This document shows positions 35,128 to 43,081 of a stretch of DNA of 64,000 bases, piece by piece. The position numbers were made by a program, and so were the translations under genes. The notes beneath the pieces were generated by a model, which did not search any database, was not told the DNA's origin, and saw nothing but the letters and a program-made list of their open reading frames with translations. Numbering within the stretch: the stretch's first letter is position 1; each line of letters begins with the position of its first letter. The DNA is from Oscillospiraceae bacterium (lineage in GTDB: Bacteria; Bacillota; Clostridia; Oscillospirales; Oscillospiraceae), in assembly GCA_020025575.1 (NCBI GenBank), contig JAHHRW010000009.1, positions 1 through 64,000 on the forward strand, written 5' to 3'.

Positions 35128-37410
35128 ATGGCTCTCAAAGGTCTTGACATTTTTAAGCTTTCTCCCAAGAAAAACTGTAAGGAATGTGGCTGCCCCACCT
35201 GTATGGCTTTCTGTATGAAGGTCGCTTCGGGTGCTGTTGAACTGTCCAAGTGCCCTTACTTCTCTGAAGATGCAATCGCAACCCTGTCCGAGGCTACCGC
35301 TCCGCTCATGAAGACCATCGAGTTCGGCAACGGCCTGAAACTGGGCGGCGAAACCGTTCTGTTCCGTCACGAGAAGACTCTGGTCAATGAAACCCGTTTT
35401 GCTGTGTCTATCGACACCGAAATGGATGCTGCCACTGTGGACGCAAAGCTTGCTGACATGGCTAAGGTTGACTACGAGCGTATCGGCGAGCGTATGTACG
35501 TGGAAGCCATTCTGGTTTCCAACAGAGGAACCGACGCTGCAGCTTACACCGCTTTGGTTGAAAAGGCTGCTGCCACCGGCCGCGCTCTGGTTCTGGAGTG
35601 CTGGGATGTGGAGTGCGCCAAGGCTGCTCTGGAAGTATGCAAGGCTGGCAAGCCCATTCTGGATGGCGCTACTCCCGAAAACTGGGAGGCTATGAACGAT
35701 GTTGCTGCCGCTGCTGGTGTTACACTGGGCGTTTGGGCGAACAACATCTCTGATCTGTACGACACGGTGAAGAATCTGGAAGCCAAGGGCAACAAGAACC
35801 TGGTTCTGGATGTCACTGCTGCTACCGCTAAGGAGACCCTGGCCAACGCTGTCAATGTCCGTCGTACTGCTCTGAAGGACGGCGACCGCAGCTTCGGTTA
35901 CCCCTCTATCGTCAACCTGACCCGCTTTGCAAAGAACAACGAGCATCTGCAGACTGCATATGCCACCATGTTCATTGAAAAGTATGGTTCCATCGTTGTT
36001 ATGGATCAGATGTCCTACGCTCAGGCTCTGCCTCTGTACGGCCTGCGTCAGAACATCTTCACCGATCCCCAGAAACCCATGAAGGTTGAAGCTAAGATTT
36101 ACCCCATCAACGGCGCTGACGAGAATGCACCCTGCTGCCTGACTGTGGACTTTGCTCTGACTTACTTCCTGGTTTCCGGCGAACTGGAGCGTTCCAATGC
36201 ACCTGTAAACCTGCTGATTACCGATGCATCCGGTATGTCCGTTCTGACTGCTTGGGCTGCTGGTAAGTTCTCCTCCAGCACCGTCAAGAAGTTCTTTGAC
36301 GAGAACGATATTGAGAACAAGATCAAGAACCGCACCCTGATCATCCCCGGCAAGGTTGCCGTTATGAAGGGTGAGATTCAGGAGAAGCTGCCCAACTGGA
36401 ATGTTGTCGTCGGTCCTCTGGAAGCAGTTCAGCTGCCCAAGTACATGAAGGACAAGGAATACGAGGCCGCTGCCGCCGCTGCCGCTGCTGAGTCTGCAGC
36501 AAAGGCTGCCGCTGGCGCTGTGGAAGAGGTCAAGGAGCTGTCCTTTGAGGAACTGCTGGAGACCAAGGTTCCCAAGATTGAAGTGGTTGATATGGGCGTC
36601 AAGTACAAGGGTCACAACCCCGAGTCCAAGACCTTCGTCACCATCGGCGAGCGTATCCACTGCATCTCTCCCGCAATCCGCAAGGCTATGGACGAGCGTG
36701 ATCCCGCTCCTATCCTGAAGCGTGCTGCTGAGCAGATCGCTGCTGGCGCTACCTACCTGGACGTCAACATCGGACCTGCCGAAAAGGACGGCCCCGAGCG
36801 TATGATGTGGGCAGTTAAGCTGCTGCAGGAGAACTTCAACAACGTTCCTCTGGCTCTGGATACTGCCAACAAGCGTGCAATCGAGGCTGGTATCAAGGTT
36901 TACAACCGCACCAACGGCAAGCCCATCGTCAACTCCGCTGACGCCGGCTCCCGTATCTCCAACATCGATCTGGCTGCTGCCAATGATGCAATTTGTATTG
37001 CCCTGTGTTCTGCCGACGGCATTGCTAAGGATAATGAAGAGCGCATGAAGCACTGCCACAACATGCTGGAGCGTGGTATGTCCTTGGGCATGGCATCTGA
37101 TGATCTGTGGTTTGACCCCCTGTTCCTGGTTGTTAAGGGTATGCAGGACAAGCAGATGGACGTCCTGAACGCCATCAAGATGTTCTCTGACGAGGGCCTG
37201 AAGTCCACCGGCGGTCTGTCCAACAACTCCAACGGCGCACCTAAGGCTGTCCGTCCGATCATGGATTCCGCTCTGGTTGCTATGGCTATGATGCAGGGTC
37301 TGACCTCTGCTATCGTCAACCCCTGTGATCTGCGCCTGATGGAGACCATCAAGTCCTGTGACATCTTCAAGGATCATGTCCTGTACTCTGACTCTTATCT
37401 GGATCTCTAA
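35128..37410 (+). CDS. AcsC-AcsE fusion: corrinoid Fe-S protein large subunit joined to methyl-THF methyltransferase
   Basis: A 760-residue single frame. Residues 1-442 are a complete AcsC: the [4Fe-4S] cysteines C17, C20, C25 and C42, a TIM barrel, and the corrinoid-binding C-terminal domain (TDASGMSVLTAWAAGKF, IIPGKVAVMKGEIQEKLP). An alanine/glutamate-rich linker runs from about 446 to 495. Residues 500-760 are a complete AcsE/MeTr, with equivalents of the Moorella substrate residues: Asp in LALDTAN (578), Asn in PIVNSAD (602), Asp in LWFDPLF (663) and Asn in GLSNNSN (699). These enzymes are normally separate polypeptides. The fusion would tether methyl donor site and corrinoid acceptor. 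No frameshift or stop is seen at the joint. Confidence 0.93.
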   Translation: MALKGLDIFKLSPKKNCKECGCPTCMAFCMKVASGAVELSKCPYFSEDAIATLSEATAPLMKTIEFGNGLKLGGETVLFRHEKTLVNETRFAVSIDTEMDAATVDAKLADMAKVDYERIGERMYVEAILVSNRGTDAAAYTALVEKAAATGRALVLECWDVECAKAALEVCKAGKPILDGATPENWEAMNDVAAAAGVTLGVWANNISDLYDTVKNLEAKGNKNLVLDVTAATAKETLANAVNVRRTALKDGDRSFGYPSIVNLTRFAKNNEHLQTAYATMFIEKYGSIVVMDQMSYAQALPLYGLRQNIFTDPQKPMKVEAKIYPINGADENAPCCLTVDFALTYFLVSGELERSNAPVNLLITDASGMSVLTAWAAGKFSSSTVKKFFDENDIENKIKNRTLIIPGKVAVMKGEIQEKLPNWNVVVGPLEAVQLPKYMKDKEYEAAAAAAAAESAAKAAAGAVEEVKELSFEELLETKVPKIEVVDMGVKYKGHNPESKTFVTIGERIHCISPAIRKAMDERDPAPILKRAAEQIAAGATYLDVNIGPAEKDGPERMMWAVKLLQENFNNVPLALDTANKRAIEAGIKVYNRTNGKPIVNSADAGSRISNIDLAAANDAICIALCSADGIAKDNEERMKHCHNMLERGMSLGMASDDLWFDPLFLVVKGMQDKQMDVLNAIKMFSDEGLKSTGGLSNNSNGAPKAVRPIMDSALVAMAMMQGLTSAIVNPCDLRLMETIKSCDIFKDHVLYSDSYLDL

Positions 37411-37523
37411 GCGGCAAGTTGCCGCTGACAATTCGTGCCCGGTGCGGCGGTAATCGTTACACCATTGGGCTTTGCTCGGTAACGTTACGTGGCACAGAAT
37501 CGAATAGACTTGATTTATAATGA

Positions 37524-37556
37524 AGCCGGAAGGGGAATTTCTCCTTCCGGCTTTTG
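37524..37556 (+). terminator. Terminator after the acsC-acsE gene
   Basis: AGCCGGAAGG pairs with CCTTCCGGCT around a short loop (37524-37552), followed by TTTTG. A smaller hairpin (AGCGGCAAGTTGCCGCT) lies right after the stop codon. Confidence 0.85.
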
Positions 37557-37577
37557 TCCTGTTTGGGTGTATTTTCG

Positions 37578-37606
37578 TTGACAAATATGCCCAGAATCGG
37601 TATAAT
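37578..37606 (+). promoter_or_regulatory. Strong promoter of acsV
   Basis: TTGACA (37578-37583), a 17-base spacer and TATAAT (37601-37606), both perfect. acsV and the DUF3786 gene are therefore probably transcribed separately from metF-acsCE. Confidence 0.9.
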
Positions 37607-37652
37607 ATCCGTATATGAATATCGAATACAAGCGATTTTAGGAGAATGATTT

Positions 37653-39581
37653 ATGAGCAGAGTGATCTTTGAAATCGAAGGCGCACAGCCTGTAAATGTA
37701 GAGTGTAACCCCGGCGATAACCTCTTGGAACTGGCCAGAAGAGCCAATGTAGCCATCGATGCACCCTGTTCCGGAAATGGCTCCTGCGGTAAGTGCCGGG
37801 TGAAACTGCTGGAAGGTGAGCTGGAAAGCATCAAAAGCCGCCACATCACCGATGAAGAGTATGAAGTGGGCTGGAGACTGAGCTGTAATTCCAAAGTCAT
37901 TGGCGATGTAACGGTATTTGTCCCGGATATTGCCTCGGCCTATCAGTCCCGCATGAAGACCGCAGACCTGTCCTCGGGCAAGGAAGTGGCTATTTTTCAG
38001 GAACTTCAGGAAAACCTGAAACAGGCCGGAATCTGCTTTGAGAATCAGTTCCGGGCGCTGGATCTGAGTATGAGCCAGCCCAGCCTGGATGATACCATGC
38101 CCGATAACGAGCGCCTGACCCGGGCAATTCAAGAGGCTGCCGGGGTTGAGCATGTACATATTCCTTTTGCTGTGATGCTGAAAATGGCATCTACCCTGCG
38201 GGAAAACAATTTCCATGTATGTGTCAAGGGACAGTTGTTTGAAGATCGCTTTGCATGTATGGATATTTGCCCGGCTGAGGATCAGAAACTGGTGGGCTGT
38301 GCCATTGATATCGGCACCACCACAGTGACCATGGTTTTGGTTGATCTGACCAGTGGCGAAATTTTGGCAAAGGGCTCTTCCGGCAACGGTCAGATTCGCT
38401 ATGGTGCGGATGTTATCAACAGAATCATTGAGCAGGGCCGTCCCGGCGGTAAGAAGAAACTGCAGGATGCAATTGTAAAGGAAACCCTGAATCCCATTAT
38501 TGTGAATCTGTGCAAGGGGATCGGCCTGAATGCACGCAGCATTGTGCGCATGTGTATCGGCGCAAACACCACTATGAACCATCTGCTCTTGGGTGTGGAT
38601 GCTGAAAGTGTCCGTATGGAGCCTTATATTCCCAGTTTCTTCAGCTGGGAAGGGCTGTTGGCAGGTGATCTGCATTTGCCTGCCCACCCTCTGGCACCTG
38701 TGAGCATTGCCCCCAACATCGGCTCTTACGTGGGCGGTGACATCACTGCGGGCACGCTGGCCTCTCTGATTTGGAACAAGGACGAGATGAGTTTGTTCAT
38801 CGACCTGGGAACCAATGGCGAGATCGTCTTTGGCAACCGTGATTTTCTGATGAGCTGCGCCTGCTCCGCCGGCCCTGCCTTTGAGGGCGGCGATATCTCC
38901 TGTGGTATGCGCGCAACAGATGGTGCCATCGAGGCTTGCACCATTGACAAAGACACCATGGAACCCACCCTGACCATTGTGGGCGATCCGGGGCAGAAGA
39001 GCGTTGGCATCTGCGGCAGCGGTATTATTGATATCATTTCGGAGTTGTTCCGCTGCGGTATCATCAATGCCAAGGGCCTGTTCGTCCGAGAGGGGGAGCG
39101 AGTCCTGCGTGACCGCCACGGCAGCGGACGATATGTGCTGGCCTTTGCCAATGAGTCTGAGACAGGCCGTGAAATTTCCATCAACGAGGTGGATATCGAC
39201 AACTTTATTCGCGCCAAGGGTGCCATCTTCTCAGCAATCGATGTTCTGCTGCAGAGTGTGGATATGACCGTTGAGATGATTGACCGGGTCTATGTAGCTG
39301 GCGGCATCGGTTCCGGCATCAATATGGCCAATGCTGTGAACATTGGTATGTTCCCGGATGTCGATCTGGAGAAGTTCAGCTATATCGGCAACTCTTCCCT
39401 GACCGGGGCATACGCCATGACCGTCAGCGATGCTGCATGGGACAAATGCAGCGAGGTTGCGGCCAACATCACCTATCTGGAGCTGTCCACCTATCCGGGA
39501 TACATGGATTCCTTTGTAGCTGCTTGTTTCCTGCCTCATACGGATGCACGGCTGTTTCCCAGCAGCAGGCAGGAATTGTAA
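37653..39581 (+). CDS. acsV: Reductive activator of the corrinoid protein (AcsV/RACo type)
   Basis: A 642-residue protein. Residues 1-95 are a plant-type [2Fe-2S] ferredoxin domain with ligands near C39, C45, C48 and C78. The rest is an ASKHA-fold ATPase (DUF4445) with AIDIGTTTVTMVLVDL, FIDLGTNGEIVFGN, AFEGGDISCGMRA and VYVAGGIGSG. Such proteins use ATP to drive reduction of inactive Co(II) corrinoid to Co(I). Its target here should be the AcsCD corrinoid protein. AGGAGAA box and ATG at 37653. Confidence 0.92.
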   Translation: MSRVIFEIEGAQPVNVECNPGDNLLELARRANVAIDAPCSGNGSCGKCRVKLLEGELESIKSRHITDEEYEVGWRLSCNSKVIGDVTVFVPDIASAYQSRMKTADLSSGKEVAIFQELQENLKQAGICFENQFRALDLSMSQPSLDDTMPDNERLTRAIQEAAGVEHVHIPFAVMLKMASTLRENNFHVCVKGQLFEDRFACMDICPAEDQKLVGCAIDIGTTTVTMVLVDLTSGEILAKGSSGNGQIRYGADVINRIIEQGRPGGKKKLQDAIVKETLNPIIVNLCKGIGLNARSIVRMCIGANTTMNHLLLGVDAESVRMEPYIPSFFSWEGLLAGDLHLPAHPLAPVSIAPNIGSYVGGDITAGTLASLIWNKDEMSLFIDLGTNGEIVFGNRDFLMSCACSAGPAFEGGDISCGMRATDGAIEACTIDKDTMEPTLTIVGDPGQKSVGICGSGIIDIISELFRCGIINAKGLFVREGERVLRDRHGSGRYVLAFANESETGREISINEVDIDNFIRAKGAIFSAIDVLLQSVDMTVEMIDRVYVAGGIGSGINMANAVNIGMFPDVDLEKFSYIGNSSLTGAYAMTVSDAAWDKCSEVAANITYLELSTYPGYMDSFVAACFLPHTDARLFPSSRQEL

Positions 39582-39638
39582 ATCCGCCCAATGCAATTGA
39601 GATACCCTTACATTACTGATGAATAGGAGAACCCGCCC

Positions 39639-40250
39639 ATGCAGATTGAAAATCATAAAGAAGAAGTACCCTTTTCCCACTATGAGGAGCTTTTTGGGAC
39701 GCTTGACCCTGCGCAAGTGCTGGAGCGCCTGCCCTTTGTCCGTTGGGATGGCACAGCGTTTTTTGTAACCCTGTTGGGGAGAACCTACCGGATTGCATGG
39801 CCCGAATATGCCATTTCTGTGGTAGATGGCGGGGATATTCCACCCTTGCCCACCCAGACCTTTCTGCTGCGCTGCCTGCTGGAGGCAAAGGATGTGGCTT
39901 GGAACGGGGCGTGGAAGACCTTCCGTGAAATGCCTTGGGGCGAACTGTACATCACGCCCTATACCGGTCGTGTCCTGACCCGGGCGGCATTTACCTTTGG
40001 AACCCGTGTGCAGGCCTTTAAGGCAGCGGCAGAAAAATTGGGTGGGATTCCCCTGCAGCACGGAGATGCAGGCTACCAGTTTGAATTTTTCGGAAATTAC
40101 CAGATGCAGATTATGGTCTGGGAGGGGGACAATGAATTCCCGCCCAATGCGCAGGTACTCTACACGGATAATTTTGCCGACGGATTTGCGGCAGAAGACC
40201 GGGTTGTTGCGGGCGATATTCTGATCGGCCACATCAAGCGTGCAATGTAA
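39639..40250 (+). CDS. DUF3786 protein
   Basis: A 203-residue cytoplasmic protein that I assign to DUF3786 from its overall pattern (WDGTAFFVTLLGRTYRIAWPEY, FTFGTRVQAFKAAAEKLGG, FADGFAAEDRVVAGDILIGH). Members are often found next to acs genes in acetogens, which is my recollection rather than something shown here. Function is unknown. It has no cysteine cluster or membrane helix. It follows acsV by 57 bases with no terminator between, so it is likely co-transcribed. Confidence 0.78.
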   Translation: MQIENHKEEVPFSHYEELFGTLDPAQVLERLPFVRWDGTAFFVTLLGRTYRIAWPEYAISVVDGGDIPPLPTQTFLLRCLLEAKDVAWNGAWKTFREMPWGELYITPYTGRVLTRAAFTFGTRVQAFKAAAEKLGGIPLQHGDAGYQFEFFGNYQMQIMVWEGDNEFPPNAQVLYTDNFADGFAAEDRVVAGDILIGHIKRAM

Positions 40251-40254
40251 TCAT

Positions 40255-40284
40255 AAAAGGCTTCCCGACTGGGAAGCCTTTTTG
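40255..40284 (+). terminator. Terminator after the DUF3786 gene
   Basis: AAAAGGCTTCCC pairs with GGGAAGCCTTTT around GACT; the T-run ends the acsV operon. Confidence 0.93.
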
Positions 40285-40330
40285 TATATGGAAGTTTATG
40301 ATTCGTTTACAATAACAGTCTGAAACTTCC

Positions 40331-40359
40331 TTGACGGCTTTGCAAGAAATTGATATAGT
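40331..40359 (+). promoter_or_regulatory. Promoter of the DegV-family gene
   Basis: TTGACG, 17 bases, TATAGT. It lies about 40 bases before the start codon. Confidence 0.75.
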
Positions 40360-40398
40360 AATATTACTACTTGAAATACTGCAATGGGAGATAGAGCC

Positions 40399-41229
40399 AT
40401 GGAATATAAAATTGTAATGGACTCAGCAGGAGACATCAAAACATTGGATGGCGTTGCGTTTGAAAGCGTTCCGCTGAAGATTGTCGCCGGGGATCGTGAA
40501 TATGTGGACAACTGCAATCTGAATGTTGCGCAGATGGTGCACGATTTGAAAAACCACCACGGGAAATCCGGCACGGCATGTCCCGGTGTTGGAGAATATG
40601 TGGAGGCCTTTGGGGATGCAGAGAATGTATTCTGCGTCACCATTAGCAGTGCGCTGTCCGGCAGCTACAATGCGGCAAAAATTGCTGCTGCAACCTATGA
40701 AGAGGAGCATCCAGGCCGCCATGTCCATGTAGTGGATTCTTTGAGCGCAGGGCCTGAGATGCAATTGCTTGCCTGCAAGATTCGACAGCTCATCAAGGAA
40801 AAAAAGCCATTTTCTGAGATTGCAGAGCGCGTGGAAAGCTACAAGCAAAAGACCCACACCCTGTTTGCGCTGGAATCCATCCACAATCTGGCGAACAATG
40901 GCAGAGTCAACGCCGTTACTGCAAGAATTGTGGGTGTGCTTGGCATCCGCATGGTGGGAAAGGGCGGCGACGAAGGAAAGCTGGAGCTACTGGATAAGGC
41001 AAGAGGCGAAAGAAGAGCGCTGACAGCGATTTTCAAATATATGCGGGAAATGGGATATGAGGGTGGTAAGGTGCTCATTGACCATGTTGACAATCTGGCT
41101 GCGGCACAGAAGTTGAAGGAAATGATTTGTGATGCCTTTGCACATGCAGAAGTAGGGATTGGCACCTGCGGCGGCCTGTGCAGCTTTTATGCGGAGCACG
41201 CAGGCCTGATTATCGGGTTTGAAGGATAA
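40399..41229 (+). CDS. DegV family fatty-acid-binding protein
   Basis: A 276-residue DegV/FakB-type protein. In the family these bind a fatty acid and present it to a kinase (FakA). Visible are KIVMDSAGDIKTLDG, CPGVGEYVEAFG, VTISSALSGSYNAAKIA, VVDSLSAGPEMQLLACK and LESIHNLANNGRVNA. A FakA partner is not nearby. ATG 40399 is preceded by GGAGATAGAG. Single-gene transcript between a promoter and a perfect terminator. Confidence 0.88.
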   Translation: MEYKIVMDSAGDIKTLDGVAFESVPLKIVAGDREYVDNCNLNVAQMVHDLKNHHGKSGTACPGVGEYVEAFGDAENVFCVTISSALSGSYNAAKIAAATYEEEHPGRHVHVVDSLSAGPEMQLLACKIRQLIKEKKPFSEIAERVESYKQKTHTLFALESIHNLANNGRVNAVTARIVGVLGIRMVGKGGDEGKLELLDKARGERRALTAIFKYMREMGYEGGKVLIDHVDNLAAAQKLKEMICDAFAHAEVGIGTCGGLCSFYAEHAGLIIGFEG

Positions 41230-41237
41230 TTCTATAC

Positions 41238-41277
41238 GCAAAAAGCCTCTGATGCCATGGTGTCAGAGGCTTTTTGC
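41238..41277 (+). terminator. Terminator of the DegV-family gene
   Basis: GCAAAAAGCCTCTGA pairs perfectly with TCAGAGGCTTTTTGC (15 bp) around a ten-base loop. Confidence 0.93.
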
Positions 41278-41356
41278 TTTGCCAGTCCGCCATTGCCGGA
41301 TGGTTTGATTTATGATACTATAAGTGCAAAGATCATGATTTGGATTGAGGTACGAT

Positions 41357-42184
41357 ATGTATTCAAAGGTTTATGTAGAAATAACAAATATTTGCAATCG
41401 CAATTGCTCTTTCTGTCCCGGGACGGCCAGACAGCCGGGGAGAATGACACTGGAAGAATTTACGGAAGTGGCCGAAAAATTGCAGGGTGTGACCAGATAC
41501 CTGTATTACCATTTGATGGGAGAACCCCTGACCCATCCGGATCTTCCGGATATGATCCGCAAGGCTGCGCAACTGGGGTTTCAGTCCGCAATTACCACCA
41601 ATGGAACCCTTCTGCCCGCCAGAGGAAAGGCCCTTCTGGACGCCGGCGTATATAAGGTGAATATTTCTATCCACAGCTTTGAGGAAGGTGCTGTGGAAAA
41701 TTATGTGAACTACATCAATGGCTGCATGGATTTTGCAGACACTGCCAGCAAGGCAGGTGCTTTGGTCGTATTCCGGCTGTGGAATCAGGGGCATGATCAG
41801 GGCAGAAATATCCGAACGCTGGATTTGCTGCACGATCGTTTCCCGGGGCAGTGGCAGGAAGGTGCCAGAGGCACGAAGATTCAGGATCGGCTGTATTTGG
41901 AATATGGCGAGCGGTTTGAGTGGCCGGACTTGGAGGCTCAGGATCGTGGAAATCATGTGTTCTGCTATGGATTGCGGGATCATTTTGCGATTTTGTGTGA
42001 TGGGACGGTGGTGCCATGCTGCCTAGACCATGATGGGGATATTCCGCTGGGGAATATCTTCCGAGAGGACATCGCCCAGATCCTTTCCAGCTCAAGAGCA
42101 AAAGCCATGGTAGAAGGATTTTCCAATCGAAAAGCGCCGGAAGAACTGTGCCGCAGGTGCGGATATGCCCGCAGATTTGGGTAA
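41357..42184 (+). CDS. Radical SAM/SPASM domain protein
   Basis: A 275-residue radical SAM enzyme. The cluster motif CNRNCSFC is at residues 13-20 and a GEP-like MGEPLTHPDLPDM follows. The C-terminal part has SPASM-type cysteines in HVFCYGLRD, CDGTVVPCCLDHDGD and ELCRRCGYA for an auxiliary cluster. SPASM enzymes often modify peptides, but no precursor peptide is seen next to it, so the substrate is unknown. The ATG at 41357 has a TTGAGGT box. Only the terminator of the previous gene precedes it. Confidence 0.87.
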   Translation: MYSKVYVEITNICNRNCSFCPGTARQPGRMTLEEFTEVAEKLQGVTRYLYYHLMGEPLTHPDLPDMIRKAAQLGFQSAITTNGTLLPARGKALLDAGVYKVNISIHSFEEGAVENYVNYINGCMDFADTASKAGALVVFRLWNQGHDQGRNIRTLDLLHDRFPGQWQEGARGTKIQDRLYLEYGERFEWPDLEAQDRGNHVFCYGLRDHFAILCDGTVVPCCLDHDGDIPLGNIFREDIAQILSSSRAKAMVEGFSNRKAPEELCRRCGYARRFG

Positions 42185-42246
42185 TCATTCACGGCGTTTT
42201 GGTGCATCATTGTCGAGTAATGTCGATAAGTATTTTTCGTAAAAAC

Positions 42247-42275
42247 TTGAATTTTTGAGGGAAATTTGATATAAT
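42247..42275 (+). promoter_or_regulatory. Promoter of the Spo0A-like gene
   Basis: TTGAAT (42247-42252), 17 bases, a perfect TATAAT (42270-42275). The ATG follows 30 bases later. Confidence 0.8.
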
Positions 42276-42305
42276 AAGAAGAAATTGAGAGAAGGGGTTG
42301 GGCAT

Positions 42306-43040
42306 ATGCACAGTATTTTCGTTGCCGATGCTTCAGAGGATTTCCGACTGACCCTGACTGAGCAGTTACGGCAAGAATACATGGTTTATGATTGTGATAA
42401 TGGACAAACAGCACTAGAGGCTTTATACAGACAAAGGCCGGACGTTTTGATTTTGGATCTCATGCTGCCGGGGATTGATGGCCTGGCAGTGCTTGAGGCA
42501 GTGGCACGGACGGGGCTAAACCCCATCACCATTGTGACCAGTCGCTTTATCAGTGATTATCTGATTGATGCGCTGAGTCGGTTTCGGGTGGACTATGTCC
42601 TGGTGAAACCCTGCTCGGTGCCAGTCATTGCGCAGCGTGTAGAGGAACTGCTCATGCTGCACAAACCCAGCCAGATATCATATCCAACGGCGGAGTCCGT
42701 GGTTACGACGGAAATGTACGGTTTGGGAATCCCAACCAATCTGACGGGCTTTGAACAGGCACGACTGGGCATTATGATGCTGGCGCAGAATCCGGGACAA
42801 TCCGTGACCAAGGTACTGTATCCCGCCATTGCGGCCATGAGCACCCAGAAGACCAGTGCAGGTTCTGTAGAACGTAATATCCGCACCGCCATTCATGCAG
42901 CATGGTGCCACCATAATGACCAGATATGGTGTCAATACTTCCCTGCGACCCCGGATGGCAAAATCCCAAGACCGACCAATACCCAATTTTTGACCCGCCT
43001 TGCCGATGCAGTTTCTCGGCAGATGCAAAGAAGAGCATAG
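42306..43040 (+). CDS. Atypical Spo0A-like response regulator
   Basis: A 244-residue protein with a receiver domain (1-117) and a Spo0A-type DNA-binding domain (about 135-244). D51 in LILDLMLPGIDGLAVLE is the expected phosphoacceptor; T78 and K101 are present. The usual acidic pair near the N-terminus is reduced to D8-A9 (VADAS). The output domain resembles Spo0A in ITKVLYP-like VTKVLYPAIAAM and SVERNIRTAIHAAW, but the recognition region differs (MSTQKTSAGS). It could be the sporulation regulator or a paralogue with altered signal and target. Confidence 0.82.
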   Translation: MHSIFVADASEDFRLTLTEQLRQEYMVYDCDNGQTALEALYRQRPDVLILDLMLPGIDGLAVLEAVARTGLNPITIVTSRFISDYLIDALSRFRVDYVLVKPCSVPVIAQRVEELLMLHKPSQISYPTAESVVTTEMYGLGIPTNLTGFEQARLGIMMLAQNPGQSVTKVLYPAIAAMSTQKTSAGSVERNIRTAIHAAWCHHNDQIWCQYFPATPDGKIPRPTNTQFLTRLADAVSRQMQRRA

Positions 43041-43048
43041 AGGAAATG

Positions 43049-43080
43049 AAAAAGCGCTGCCGGTGTGGCAGCGCTTTGTT
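43049..43080. terminator. Bidirectional terminator between two converging genes
   Basis: AAAGCGCTGCC (43051-43061) pairs with GGCAGCGCTTT (43067-43077). A/T runs on both sides let it end both the Spo0A-like gene and the leftward operon. Confidence 0.9.
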
Positions 43081-43081
43081 G

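Noticed and set aside
34138..37584. An antisense open frame of over 1,100 codons opposite acsD and acsC-acsE
   Set aside because: The sense genes have clear homology. The long antisense frame follows from strong codon bias in the sense strand, which avoids the codons that would give antisense stops. It has no ribosome site or recognisable domain.
37638..39119. A 493-codon frame antisense to acsV
   Set aside because: Same cause: composition-driven frame opposite a clearly homologous gene; the translated sequence shows no family pattern.
41357..42184. A RiPP maturation system around the radical SAM/SPASM gene
   Set aside because: No short precursor frame, leader-binding domain, protease or exporter lies next to it; the neighbours are separated by terminators and promoters.
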